A DNA stretch of 64,000 nt from the NCBI GenBank assembly GCA_947650365.1, contig OX393550.1, positions 97,354,519-97,418,518 of the forward strand. The letters run 5' to 3'. Origin of the DNA: Chamaelirium japonicum (taxonomy: Eukaryota > Streptophyta > Magnoliopsida > Liliales > Melanthiaceae). This document shows, one piece after another, positions 54,973-64,000 of this stretch (its first letter is position 1; every line of letters starts with the position of its first letter). The notes beneath the pieces were generated by a model that searched no databases, was not told the origin of the DNA, and saw only the letters and a program-made list of their open reading frames with translations. Made by a program: the position numbers and the translations under genes.

Positions 54973-57900
54973 TGTAACACCTGTGGTGTTAGATTTGAGA
55001 ATAATAGAAATCCTCCATGGCTAGTTTCGTCTTTTTGCAGCCAGACTTTTTCTTTGGGCTTTTTCCCAATAAATGGATCGTAAACCTATGAGATGTTTTA
55101 TGTTCACATTCTCCGTAACTTCGAGCATGTCACGATGGTGCATTTCGTGCAACGATCATGTGTATGCGCAGACAGTTTCGGCAGCCCGGCAGGTAAACCC
55201 TAGAAAAACGATAATTGGTCGATAGTTGTAACTGTTTTGTTTCTTGCAAGAGATCGGGTGATCGGATCGTAACGAAACAAGATACATTAGATGAGTCTCT
55301 AAGAGAACCTTCCAATGAGCCTGAGTTAGGGTCGATCCGACACCCGGGTGAATAGTTATTGCTATTTTGAGTTTTGGAGTCTTTCCTTCTTTTCGGGAGA
55401 TCTAGAAGTCCAAAAATTATGTACCAAGTGCTAACGCGTTCGCGTTGACGAGACCTTTCCAACGAATCCTCTTGGGCCCTATTCCGACTTCCGGTTTGAT
55501 AGTTACGACCTATTATTCTTTTCAGCCCGGTTGATGGACGAATCGCACCCGGATTCCAACCGAGCCCGACCAGCCCTAGAGCCTACCTTCCGGTCTCCTA
55601 GCATAATTTAGGCTCTCTTGACCTCCCTCCCCGGTTATTTAAATCCGAAATTCGGATGGTAATTATCGGGTAGGATTGGGATGATTTATCCCTATCTTTC
55701 TTATCCTTATCTCTAAGCTTTAACCGACCCTATCCGCCCAGCCCATCTCACCATATCCACAACAGTCTCCCCCCTCTATAAATAGAGAGAGAACGGGAGA
55801 GAGAGAGAAGGACATAGTAGAGAGAGAGAGAACGGGAGAGAAAAAGAGAGAAAACGGGAGAGAAAGAGAGAGAGATAGAGAGAGAGATGCAGAGAGAGAC
55901 AGAGCGAGCGGAGACGGAGAAGGAGGAGAGATCGAGGGAAATGGAGCGCCGACCCGCCCCTCGCCGGAGCCCCGGTGAGCACGCCGAGACACCCGCAGGT
56001 CAACCCCCTCTCACCCTCCCATCCTCCTCCGCGACCCAACCCGCGACCCCCTTCCTCCTCTCTTGCCGCGGCCCGCACGGGCAGTGCTTGCCGCCGCAAC
56101 CGAGCCCCTCCCCGGCGACCACCGACCTCCAAACCCATGCGAGCCCCCGCTCCGTCCGAGCTCTTGGGAGTCCGACGGCCGCTCCGGCCGCCTCCCCCCG
56201 CGCCTCCTCCGTGGGGGTGGTGCGGGAGAGGCCGGCCGAGCGCTCGCCGGCGCTCCAGGCCGCCCCTCCCGTCGGCCGCCGACGCGCAAGAGCCAGCCCG
56301 CGCTGGTACGTCGCGGTCTCGTAAAGAAGATGAAGTGGGGGGGTAGAATAGTAATTTCCCAGGTTTTAATTAACCCCAGACCCAACTTGTTTAAACCTGA
56401 ACCCGACCCGACCCAACAAGGCACTGCAGACCCAACCCGACCCAGCAGACCTGACCCAACCCATGTAGTGAACCGGTCTGGTTCACCTGAACCAAACCCG
56501 TGAACCAGACGATTTTTGTTCGACTGTCATTTCTCCGTCCGAACTCGGAATTGGACGAAACCAGCGCTATTTCGACCGGCTCGGAAAATACTACCTGTTG
56601 GTAATAGTTTAGCATAGTAATTGTACTGTTTAATACCCTGTTTTATCCTTGGACCCGATATTATCACGGTACCGTGGTTTGACCGCTGTTTCATCGTCCG
56701 AACTCGGATTCGGACGAAACTAGCGGCATTGTGCTCAGAACATTGAGCCCTACCTTTTAAACCCAGAATATAACCCTAGAACCTCTTCTACCCTAGTGAA
56801 CCAACCATGTGATCGGTTTTATCGGTTCTACGTGGTTTGACCCGAAACTATCCGACCGAAGTCGGATTCCAGCGAAACCGGAACCATCGAGCAGGGTTCT
56901 TCGAGCCCGATTCGATGAGTAGGTTTAGCTTCTGGTTACTTGATTGGCCTAGTATTGCTTAGGTTCGAGTTCTTCAGTCGCACGGATTTGCGTGCTGTCA
57001 ACTCAATATTGGTCCCCTATCGAGGGTGCCCGACTATCCTTGGCATAGAACCCTCGTCGTTGACTCTTATGTTTTAATCGATAGCATTGTGATATAGAGC
57101 TGTGTTTGTTATCAGACCATGATTATGGTGATCCAGTGGAGACGGATCAGAGGCAACTAGCAGGAGTCGTGTGCGATCGACAACCAGGTGACATCTACTA
57201 CCCTTGCGTGGTCTTTAATAGTGGGAAATGAGAATGACTAAGGGTAGGTGTCCATGACACTGCATGCGGGCCCCGCCGGGCATCGTTGCATGTGGTCAAG
57301 TGGACCCCGCCTTGCATGCGGAGTCGCGAGTCCGGCAACGCATGCTTAAAATATTAATATAATAATAATAATGATTGCTCTTGATTGTATGGACACCGTA
57401 ATTAGGATTCCCTTAAATTAATCAGTAAATTGAATAACTAATAATTATAGGAGCCCACCCTCCTGAGAGGAGTATGGCAACCCTAGCACACGGGTCACTG
57501 GGATGAGTGTCTTACTTTATTGATTTATTATGTCGTATGGGTTGCGAGAGCAGTACGGGATCAGGGGTAAATTGTTGAAAATTGTTAAGCATTAAATATA
57601 CCTTTGTTAGCTTCATTGTATATGTTGAAATATGTTATATGAGAATCTACCTGGTTAGAAGGTAGGGACCCCGTGCGCGCATGGGCCGTGAACCACCCTG
57701 CGCGTACAGCCGAAGTTAAGTAGGTTAGGGGTCACGGGCAAGGGTTGTGGTAAAGCCAATAGGAGGTGCCCTCGAGTAGGGATTGGCCTAGCAACCCTGT
57801 CCCGGGGAGTTGAAGTCCCCATAGTAAAGCAAGTTGGGCGGTAGAGCTCCACCATGAAAGACGGGAAACCCCTTATGATCATCTGGGTGACTAGTGCATG

Positions 57901-59062
57901 GTGTTGGTGGATGCACAGCGAGAGAGTTGGCCCTCTACATCAAAATAAAAGGCCCTATAGTAATGCCCGACCGGGGGCAGGATGAACAAAATATCCGGGG
58001 TTCACATTTTGATAGAGTGTGTTTTATCTGTATATGAATTTAGAATTGTATGACTGTTCACATGATGATCTCATGACTTTAAATGAATGTCTTATTTAGT
58101 TTGTTCTTTAATGCTGTAGAACATTGAATGGACTTTAGGTTAGATGACCTAGTGACAGTAGGAATTGCATATGAATATAGACTATTGATAGGTTTAGGTA
58201 TCATTCTGCAAACATTGATCATACTAGAACTGCTAGATTATATCTTAATTTATTACTATTGGTCGTCTCATATTATTATAGACTATTAGGATGTCACTAG
58301 CCATTAATTTGGCTAATCTTCCAATTTCCTATTGGGGGCTACTCTTTCCCACGAGTAGGCTCAGTTGCAGGTCCGGAGGCTCAGGAGTAGCAGTAGGAGT
58401 CCAGAGGCGGAGTTGGAGTTGCAGCTTTACCTTTCTGTTTAGTATGTCCGTCTTGTAGTCTTTTCTCTTCAGACATGGTAATTGTATTGAAATAAGAGTT
58501 TTTATTAGTTAGTTAGTATTCTATGGTTGTAGTTGCAATGGTTCCAGCTGAATTCTTTTGGGTAGGCCTCTCCTCAAGGCCCCAAGCCTAGGATAGATCA
58601 TGATGAAAATATAAATGCACATAAATGACTAAATTGATTAACCCTGTAGATAGGAACCCTAGACTGGTGCACCTGAGTGTTAGGGAGTGGTTGAGACGAC
58701 TTGGCTAGCCGTCGGAGGCTTGAGCCTCATGCTCCCTCAGATAGACTCCTGTCAGTATGTAGTGGCACCGATAGGTCACACATACTGAGAGGATATGACT
58801 TTTGAAGGTCGAGCCGGACTAGATAATGTCTTCTCTCTATTGACAATTCTCTTTCTTTGCTTTTTAATAAAAATATTTTTGAAAAATCAAATTTAAAAGA
58901 TTCCCCTCTTGTTTCTCCCTCCTTCTTGTTTTTCATATTAGAGGGCATAGAAGAAGTCCTGTGAGAACCCAAATTGGTGTAAATAATTGACCAGACCCAA
59001 AATCCCATCCTTTTCTCACCTCATACCCCAGGGATCGGTATTCAGATTTCTGGGGCGTGACA
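54973..59062 (+). mobile_element. Probable 4,090-bp solo LTR
   Basis: The ends TGTAACACC...GGGGCGTGACA and the 5-bp duplication TGTCG on both sides mark an LTR-type insertion. No internal repeat pair, primer site or pol domain is present. A TATA box (CTATAAATAG at about 55,775) followed by a GA-rich leader sits about 800 bp in, as in a U3/R boundary. Long GC-rich frames at 55,880-56,500 (Pro/Arg/Ser) are composition effects. LTRs of 2-4.5 kb are known in Tekay/Del-type chromoviruses, but the family assignment is a guess. The orientation is from the TATA box. Confidence 0.75.
55775..55784 (+). promoter_or_regulatory. TATA box inside the solo LTR
   Basis: CTATAAATAG is followed by about 130 bp of GA-rich leader-like sequence. 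Confidence 0.6.
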
Positions 59063-59151
59063 TGTCGGAAGCTAAAGCATCACATCGAAGACCTGATCCA
59101 AGAAGGGCAGCTCGATGGCTACCTCGCTAACAAGGAACCAGGTCGAGAGAA

Positions 59152-59299
59152 GTAAAGGCAGCAGCAGTGGAGAAAAAAAAGTTAATGTAATACATGGATG
59201 CATAATCGTAACGTCCGCTGGGCAACTTCTGGAAAAGTGTAACTGCAACTTTGTTATATCAATAAAGTGTCTTTTTTTTTTCTCAAAATCAAATCTCTC
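59152..59299 (+). terminator. 3' end region after gag
   Basis: ATCAATAAAGTG at about 59,259 is a good poly(A)-signal match, with a T-rich tract right after it. It lies between the gag stop and the first tandem array. Confidence 0.4.
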
Positions 59300-59940
59300 G
59301 AAGTTCGATTCCGCCCATTCGAGTCAGAAGCTTGAAGGCAATTCGGCTACGCCCTCTCGAGGCTAAAGTCCGATAAAAGGCTCCTGGCAACCCAGGTCAA
59401 CCAAAGACCTTCGATTCTGCCTATCCAAGTCGGAAGCTCGAAGGTAATTCGGCTACGCCCTCTCGAGGCTAAAGTCCGATAAAAAGGCTCCTGGCAACCC
59501 AGGTCAACCAAAGACCTTCGATTCCGCCCGTTCAAGTCGGAAGCTCGAAGGCAATTCGGCTACGCCCTCTCGAGGCTAAAGTTCGATAAAAAGGCTCCTG
59601 GCAACCCAGGTCAACCAAAGACCTTCGATTCCGCCCATTCAAGTCGGAAGCTCGAAGGCAATTCGGCTACGCCCTCTCGAGGCTAAAGTCCGATAAAAAG
59701 GCTCCTGGCAACCCAGGTCAACCAAAGACCTTCGATTCCGCCCATTCAAGTTGGAAGCTCGAAGGCAATTCGGCTACACCCTTTCAAGGCGAAAGTCCGA
59801 TAAAAATGCTCCTGGCAACCCAGGTCAACCAAAGACCTTCGATTCCGCCCATTCAAGTCGGAAGCTCGAAGGTAATTCGGCTACGCCCTTTCAAGGCGAA
59901 AGTCAGATAAAAATGCTCCTGACAATCCAGGTCAAGCTAA
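59300..59940. repeat. 107-bp tandem array, about six copies
   Basis: TTCGATTCCGCCCATTCAAG recurs at 59,304, 59,410, 59,517, 59,624, 59,731 and 59,838, with 107-bp spacing (the first interval is 106). Units differ by a few substitutions. Confidence 0.95.
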
Positions 59941-59954
59941 ACTATCAACTATAC

Positions 59955-60850
59955 TTATCCGAGGTGACCAATGCCTCGGCACTCTATAAGCCCAAGGCCC
60001 AGTCCTTGGAACTCGATGACAAAGTCCGAGGCGACCAACGCCTTGGCACTCAACAAGCACAAGGCCCAACCCTTGGCACTCGAAGATAAAGTCTGAGGTG
60101 ACCAATGCCTCGACAATCTATAAGCCCAAGGCCCAGCCCTTGGCACTCGAAGACAAAGTCCGAGGCGACCAATGCCTCGGCACTCTACAAGCCCAAGGCC
60201 CAGCCCTTGGCACTCGAAGACAAAGTCTGAGGTGACCAATGCCTCGGCACTCTACAAGCCCAAGGCCCTGCCCTTGGTACTCGAAGACATAGACTGAGGC
60301 GACCAATGCCTCGGCACTCTACAAGCCCAAGACCCAGCCCTTGGCACTCGAAGATAAAGTCCGAGGTGACCAATGCCTCGGCAATCTATAAGCCCAAGGC
60401 CCAGCCCTTGGCACTCGAAGACAAAGTCCGAGGCGACCAATGCCTCGGCACTCTACAAGCCCAAGGCCCAGCCCTTGGCACTCGAAGACAAAGTCCGAGG
60501 TGACCAATGCCTCGACACTCTACAAGCCCAAGGCCCTGCCCTTGGTACTCGAAGACATAGACTGAGGCGACCAATGCCTCGGCACTCTACAAGCCCAAGG
60601 CCCAGCCCTTGGCACTCGAAGACAAAGTCCGAGGTGACCAATGCCTCGGCACTCTACAAACCCAAGGCCCAGCCCTTGGCACTCGAAGACAAAGTCCGAG
60701 GCGACCAGCGCCTCGGCACTCTACAAGCCCAAGGCCCAGCCCTTGGCACTTGAAGACAAAGTTCGAGGCGACCAACGCCTTGGCACTCTACAAGCCCAAG
60801 GCCCAGCCCTTGGCATTCGAAGACAAAGTCCGAGACGTCGTCGCCGACGT
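59955..60850. repeat. 67-bp tandem array, about 13 copies
   Basis: The unit holds AAGCCCAAGGCCCAGCCCTT and CCGAGGCGACCAATGCCTCGG. Each unit carries two short dyads: CCAAGG-(6)-CCTTGG and CCGAGGC-(7)-GCCTCGG. Since 67 is not a multiple of three, the same peptide motifs reappear in rotating frames. These are not genes. Confidence 0.95.
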
Positions 60851-61289
60851 ATTGGCATTCGATCAAAAGTCCAAGCTTAGTTTTGTCACTCAGGTCCAAG
60901 CATCAGATTGTCACTGGCCATCACCTTTTTTCGACGACTAACGGTTCCAAACCGGTCAGGGGGTGGTTGGTCTGACTCTGTCAGTGCGTGTCTCCACACT
61001 GGTGCAGTCGACGGTAGGTAACACGAGATAAAATGGTGCTTCCTTGATCCTGGCCAAGTCAACACCCTCACGTGACCGTAGTACCTGGTGAATACAGTAA
61101 CCAGGTGCGGTGATACATTGGGTGAAGACTGGCTGGCCATCATGCGGCGTCATCCTAGATTATCTCTAAGAAACCCCCTCGAATATAGCATTGTCCCTCG
61201 CCGACATCCCCGCGCACCAGCGTTTTACCGAAAAAGTGTCGGTTTCAAATGGGGCTGAAATTCGAAAAATACACTATTTTCAATACCGA
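60851..61289. other. Spacer between arrays
   Basis: CCTGGTGAATACAGTAACCAGGTGC (about 61,083) resembles a segment near 62,340 after the next array, so the spacer sequence is itself repeated. No gene was seen. Confidence 0.45.
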
Positions 61290-62160
61290 CACTTTTTGGC
61301 CTCTTCTAGCAGCCCGAATAATGGGGTGTCGGCATCGACAAGCAACCCCCCCTCGGTTTCGCACAAAAACTGAGTGGGGAGGGGGTGACGACACACCATC
61401 AGCACACCCCTCGGTTTCGTCAGAAAACCGAGAGGGGGGGTGTGTCGGTATTAACAAGCAGTCCACCCCTCGGTTTCGCACAAAAACCAAGTGGGAAGGG
61501 GGTGACGGCACACCATCAACAGCACACCCCTCGATTTCGTCAAAAAACCGAGAGGGGGTATGTGTCGGCATCGATAAGCAACCCCCCCTCGGTTTCGCAC
61601 AAAAACCGAGTGGGGAGGGGGTGACGACACACCATCAGCACACCCCTCGGTTTCGTCAGAAAACCGAGAGGGGGGGTGTGTCGGTATTAACAAGCAGTCC
61701 ACCCCTCGGTTTCGCACAAAAACCAAGTGGGAAGGGGGTGACGGCACACCATCAACAGCACACCCCTCGGTTTCATCAGAAAACCGAGAGGGGGTATGTG
61801 TCGGCATCAACAAGCAGCCCCCCCTCGGTTTCGCACAAAAACCGAGTGGGGAGGGGGTGACGGCACATCAGCAGCACACCCCTCGGTTTCGTCAGAAAAC
61901 CGAGAGGGGGTGTGTGTCGGCATCAGCAAGTAGCCCCCCCTCGGTTTCGCACAAAAATCGAGTGGGGAGGGGGTGACGGCACATCAGCAGCACACCCCTC
62001 GGTTTCGTCAGAAAACCGAGAGGGGGTGGGGGTCGGCATCAACAAGCAGCCCCCCCTCGGTTTTGCACAAAAACCGAGTGGGGAGGGGGTGTCGGCACTA
62101 ACAACACGAACACCCACCCCTCGGTTTCGTCAGAAAACCGAGAGGGGAGGTGCTCGGTGT
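61290..62160. repeat. Hairpin array, period about 59 bp (118-bp double unit)
   Basis: CCTCGGTTT recurs at 61,351, 61,409, 61,468, 61,529 (variant), 61,587, 61,645 and onward. Each time it is followed within about 8 bases by AAACCGAG, giving an 8-bp stem. Two loop types alternate, CGCACAA-like and CGTCAGA-like. Confidence 0.95.
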
Positions 62161-62475
62161 CATCCACACACAATGATTATTCAAAGACGAAGGGCTATCT
62201 TCCTTTGGGTCGGTTGGATAGAATCTCATCCAAACCTATTGATTTGCTTGTACAAACTTCACAAGAAAAAAAATCCCCTCTCTCATAAAGGGTGAGCACG
62301 CGGTAACTGTTGCGTCATCACTGGGGCCCGACTGCAGTCCCTAGTGAACACAGTAACTAGGTGCAGTTGGGTGTCGGACAAAGCGGATGAGTTACAGCAT
62401 GCCGAGACATCTTTAAGACGCTAGCCTAAAAACCTGGCCGGCGCGTTCTTAAGAGTCATCTCTCTATAAAGGTGA
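62161..62475. other. Spacer
   Basis: Non-coding. Contains the second copy of the AACACAGTAACTAGGTGC-type segment. Confidence 0.4.
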
Positions 62476-62815
62476 ATACCATAAAAGTTACACGTCAAGG
62501 CGAACAATGTTTCACGTCCACTTTGACCGTTTTTTCGATGCCTACACAACGGCACCTTATACGTATTCATCCGACATGTGTATGAAAAGTTACGGCTATC
62601 AGAAGTTTTTGAGGTATTTTTCTTCAAAGACAGACATCGGAAAAGTTGTACGTCAAGGTGAACTATATTTTATATCTACCTTGATCAGTTTTTCGACGCC
62701 GATGCAATGGCGCCTTATAAGCATCGATCCGACGCACGTATGAAAAGTTATGATTGTCGGAGGTTTTTGGGACACTTCTTCCTGAAGACCAACTTCGGAG
62801 AAGTTACACGGCAGC
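62476..62815. repeat. Two-copy 160-bp direct repeat
   Basis: AAGTTACACGTCAAGGCGAAC (about 62,483) and AAGTTGTACGTCAAGGTGAAC (about 62,643) begin two diverged units. A third partial one starts at about 62,800. Confidence 0.75.
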
Positions 62816-63640
62816 GACGGTCACACTGACGTCTTCAACCTGGTTCACTATGCGACCAACTCACAGCAGGCCAAACACTGCGCATAAGAGAAGAACTCAT
62901 GCCTCTCCTCGCGAGCATGGGTACTTGGTGGCAGCGGATCGGAACGGGGACGAGGGGTTGGATGAACCAAACCCCCCTCCTACACGCTCTCCTCACAGAT
63001 ACCTCATGCACACGCTACTCCTTGCAGCCAACAGAGACAACCCGGGGTGGGGTCGAACGAACCAAACAGCCCTCCTTCTCCGCACGCCCACCTCGCAGCC
63101 GACAGAGACAAACCCGTCGTGGGGTCGGACGAGCCACGCGCCCCCCCCCCCCCTCTCTCTGCGCAACCTCTTCACAGCAGCACAACTCAACCCGTTGCAA
63201 CCTCAACCCAAACCCAAAGGGCGAGACGACCCCTGGGGGATCCAACTCCATCCCCGCGACGCGTGCCCGCTTCGACTACAAATGGCGATGAGTCGAGGGA
63301 AGGATATAGATCCGATCCCCCCTGCGTGTCCTCATCGCACGATAGCGAGCCGCATGCCCCGGCGCGTCCCTCCTCGCACAACAACGGCAGCCGCGCGCGG
63401 GCCCCACTCTATATGGCGGCAGCCTGAAGCGGAGAAGAAGAGGAGGGATCCCCCACGTGTTTCTCTTCACCCGCGCGAGCGACCCCTTCATCGGGTACAG
63501 CCGGAGCGGGAGAAAGGGTGGAGGAGACCCGCGCGGGGCTCCTTGTCGCTCGACCTCGTCACGCGACTCTTTTCCGCTCGACCCGCATGCTCCAACACAG
63601 GGCAACTGAGAAGAGAAGGAGGAGACCCGCTGCTGCTGCT

Positions 63641-63688
<48 letters not shown>

Positions 63689-64000
63689 TCTTTCTCCTGA
63701 AGCCCGGCCTGATCGCCTGCCGCTCCCTTGCCGGTGCTTGTGCCCAGCCCGATCGCCCCACGCACCGCTCCGTCAAACCCCACGCCCGCGCTGACCCCAT
63801 GCACGCCCGGCCACCGCCGGCTGCCTTCGCCCACCTCCGCTCGCACCCGGCCGCCGCTGAGCCCCGCGCCGCACGCCATCACCACTGGCGCAGCTCTTTC
63901 TCGCACCCGCTCTCTCTCTCGCGTAGGTCTCCCACTCACGCTCGGCAAAAGAAAGAGAGAGGAACGCTGCTCTCTCTCACGCGACTAAAAACCAAAGAAA
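62816..64000. other. GC-rich stretch, no supported gene
   Basis: Long frames here (for example 62,754-63,794) are Pro/Arg/Ser-rich and have no domain. A GAACCAAACC...CGCACGCCC...CAGCCGACAGAGAC motif repeats weakly three times at about 62,940-63,150. A (CT)n tract lies at 63,645-63,682. Confidence 0.45.

Larger units (their letters stand above)
53406..59151 (+). pseudogene. Ty3/gypsy gag, frameshifted and split by a solo LTR
   Basis: The N-terminus (MVKASTNPPKAGAKRTND) is open from 53,406. Near the A6 run at about 53,502 the reading passes to another frame that continues EISAADFQLLNLIKKNAALE and joins the main 54-kb frame. Gag core motifs are PFPMGWRTPSLPKFNCIKGD, AFAGSLEGPALDWYHTLP-like and LMDHYRLNLKPKKKLDILYR. 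A stop occurs at about 54,815. The CEFHRIHGHPTSTC knuckle is at about 54,930-54,972, where the 4,090-bp insertion interrupts. After it the frame resumes at 59,068 (KLKHHIEDLIQEGQLDGYL) and stops at 59,151. No protease or RT follows, so the element depended on others to move. Confidence 0.8.

Noticed and set aside
55887-56503. Three overlapping plus-strand and two minus-strand frames of 120-146 codons
   Set aside because: The block is GC-rich within the solo LTR and free of stops in many frames. The Pro/Arg/Ser composition has no recognisable domain.
59751-60941. Many open frames in the 107-bp and 67-bp arrays
   Set aside because: The repeat units happen to lack stops. The same peptide recurs in rotating frames, as expected of repeats whose length is not a multiple of three.
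59300-62160. CRISPR-like reading of the regularly spaced palindromic repeats
   Set aside because: This is a plant nuclear genome. Units are direct tandem copies with near-identical spacers and no cas genes.
61249-62295. 203-codon and similar frames with SPPLGFAQKPSG repeats
   Set aside because: Translation of the 59-bp hairpin array. DNA-level hairpins explain the conservation better than protein.
62754-63794. 346-codon plus-strand frame
   Set aside because: Low-complexity Pro/Arg/Ser composition ending in a (CT)n tract. No domain, and alternative frames are equally open.

Overview
This is a piece of a plant nuclear genome. It contains spliced GT-AG genes, plant-type LTR retrotransposons, MITE-like foldbacks, long (TA)n/(GA)n microsatellites and a plant-specific DUF1677 gene. 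The GC-rich short gene and the mix of elements suggest a monocot or an early-diverging angiosperm, but nothing here fixes the species. The window is mostly transposable elements. I recognise only two host genes: the 5' part of an ESCRT-III VPS2/CHMP2 gene (minus strand, with its first two coding exons present twice) and a complete single-exon DUF1677 gene at 48,460-48,816 (plus strand).

Layout. 1-2,650: a chain of foldback (palindromic) elements, each embedded in (TA)n or (TA)n(GA)n tracts. 2,830-3,113: another inverted-repeat element, with a 33-G run. 4,383-16,230: the VPS2 region. Coding exon 3 is at 4.4 kb. A segmental duplication carries coding exons 1-2 at 11.7-12.2 kb and again at 14.5-14.9 kb, and the second copy holds a LINE-like retroposon with a 16-bp target duplication. 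18,430-42,800: an old, stop-riddled Ty1/copia element (plus strand). It is split by a young, intact 17,031-bp Ty3/gypsy element of the Tat type (19,683-36,713, minus strand) with a 5-bp target duplication. 42,800-45,485: the 3' end of a second copia element (minus strand), abutting a spliced DUF1985 transposon gene and a 91-bp tandem array. 48,110-48,900: the DUF1677 gene. 49,300-51,274: LINE remnants and a TRIM. 52,650 to near the window end: a gag-only Ty3/gypsy-like element whose gag is split by a 4,090-bp probable solo LTR, followed by tandem arrays rich in short hairpins.

The most interesting unit is the Tat element. On one strand it encodes a 2,608-aa gag-protease-RT-RNase H-RNase H-integrase polyprotein. 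On the other strand it carries what looks like a complete gene: a TATA-like box just inside the LTR, a long plant-mobile-domain exon, an 82-bp GT-AG intron and a coiled-coil exon (about 990 aa). Antisense extra ORFs are known in this lineage; the inferred promoter, intron and joined reading frame are my reading of the sequence. Intervals and motifs were worked out by eye. Identities are estimates, and no database search was possible.
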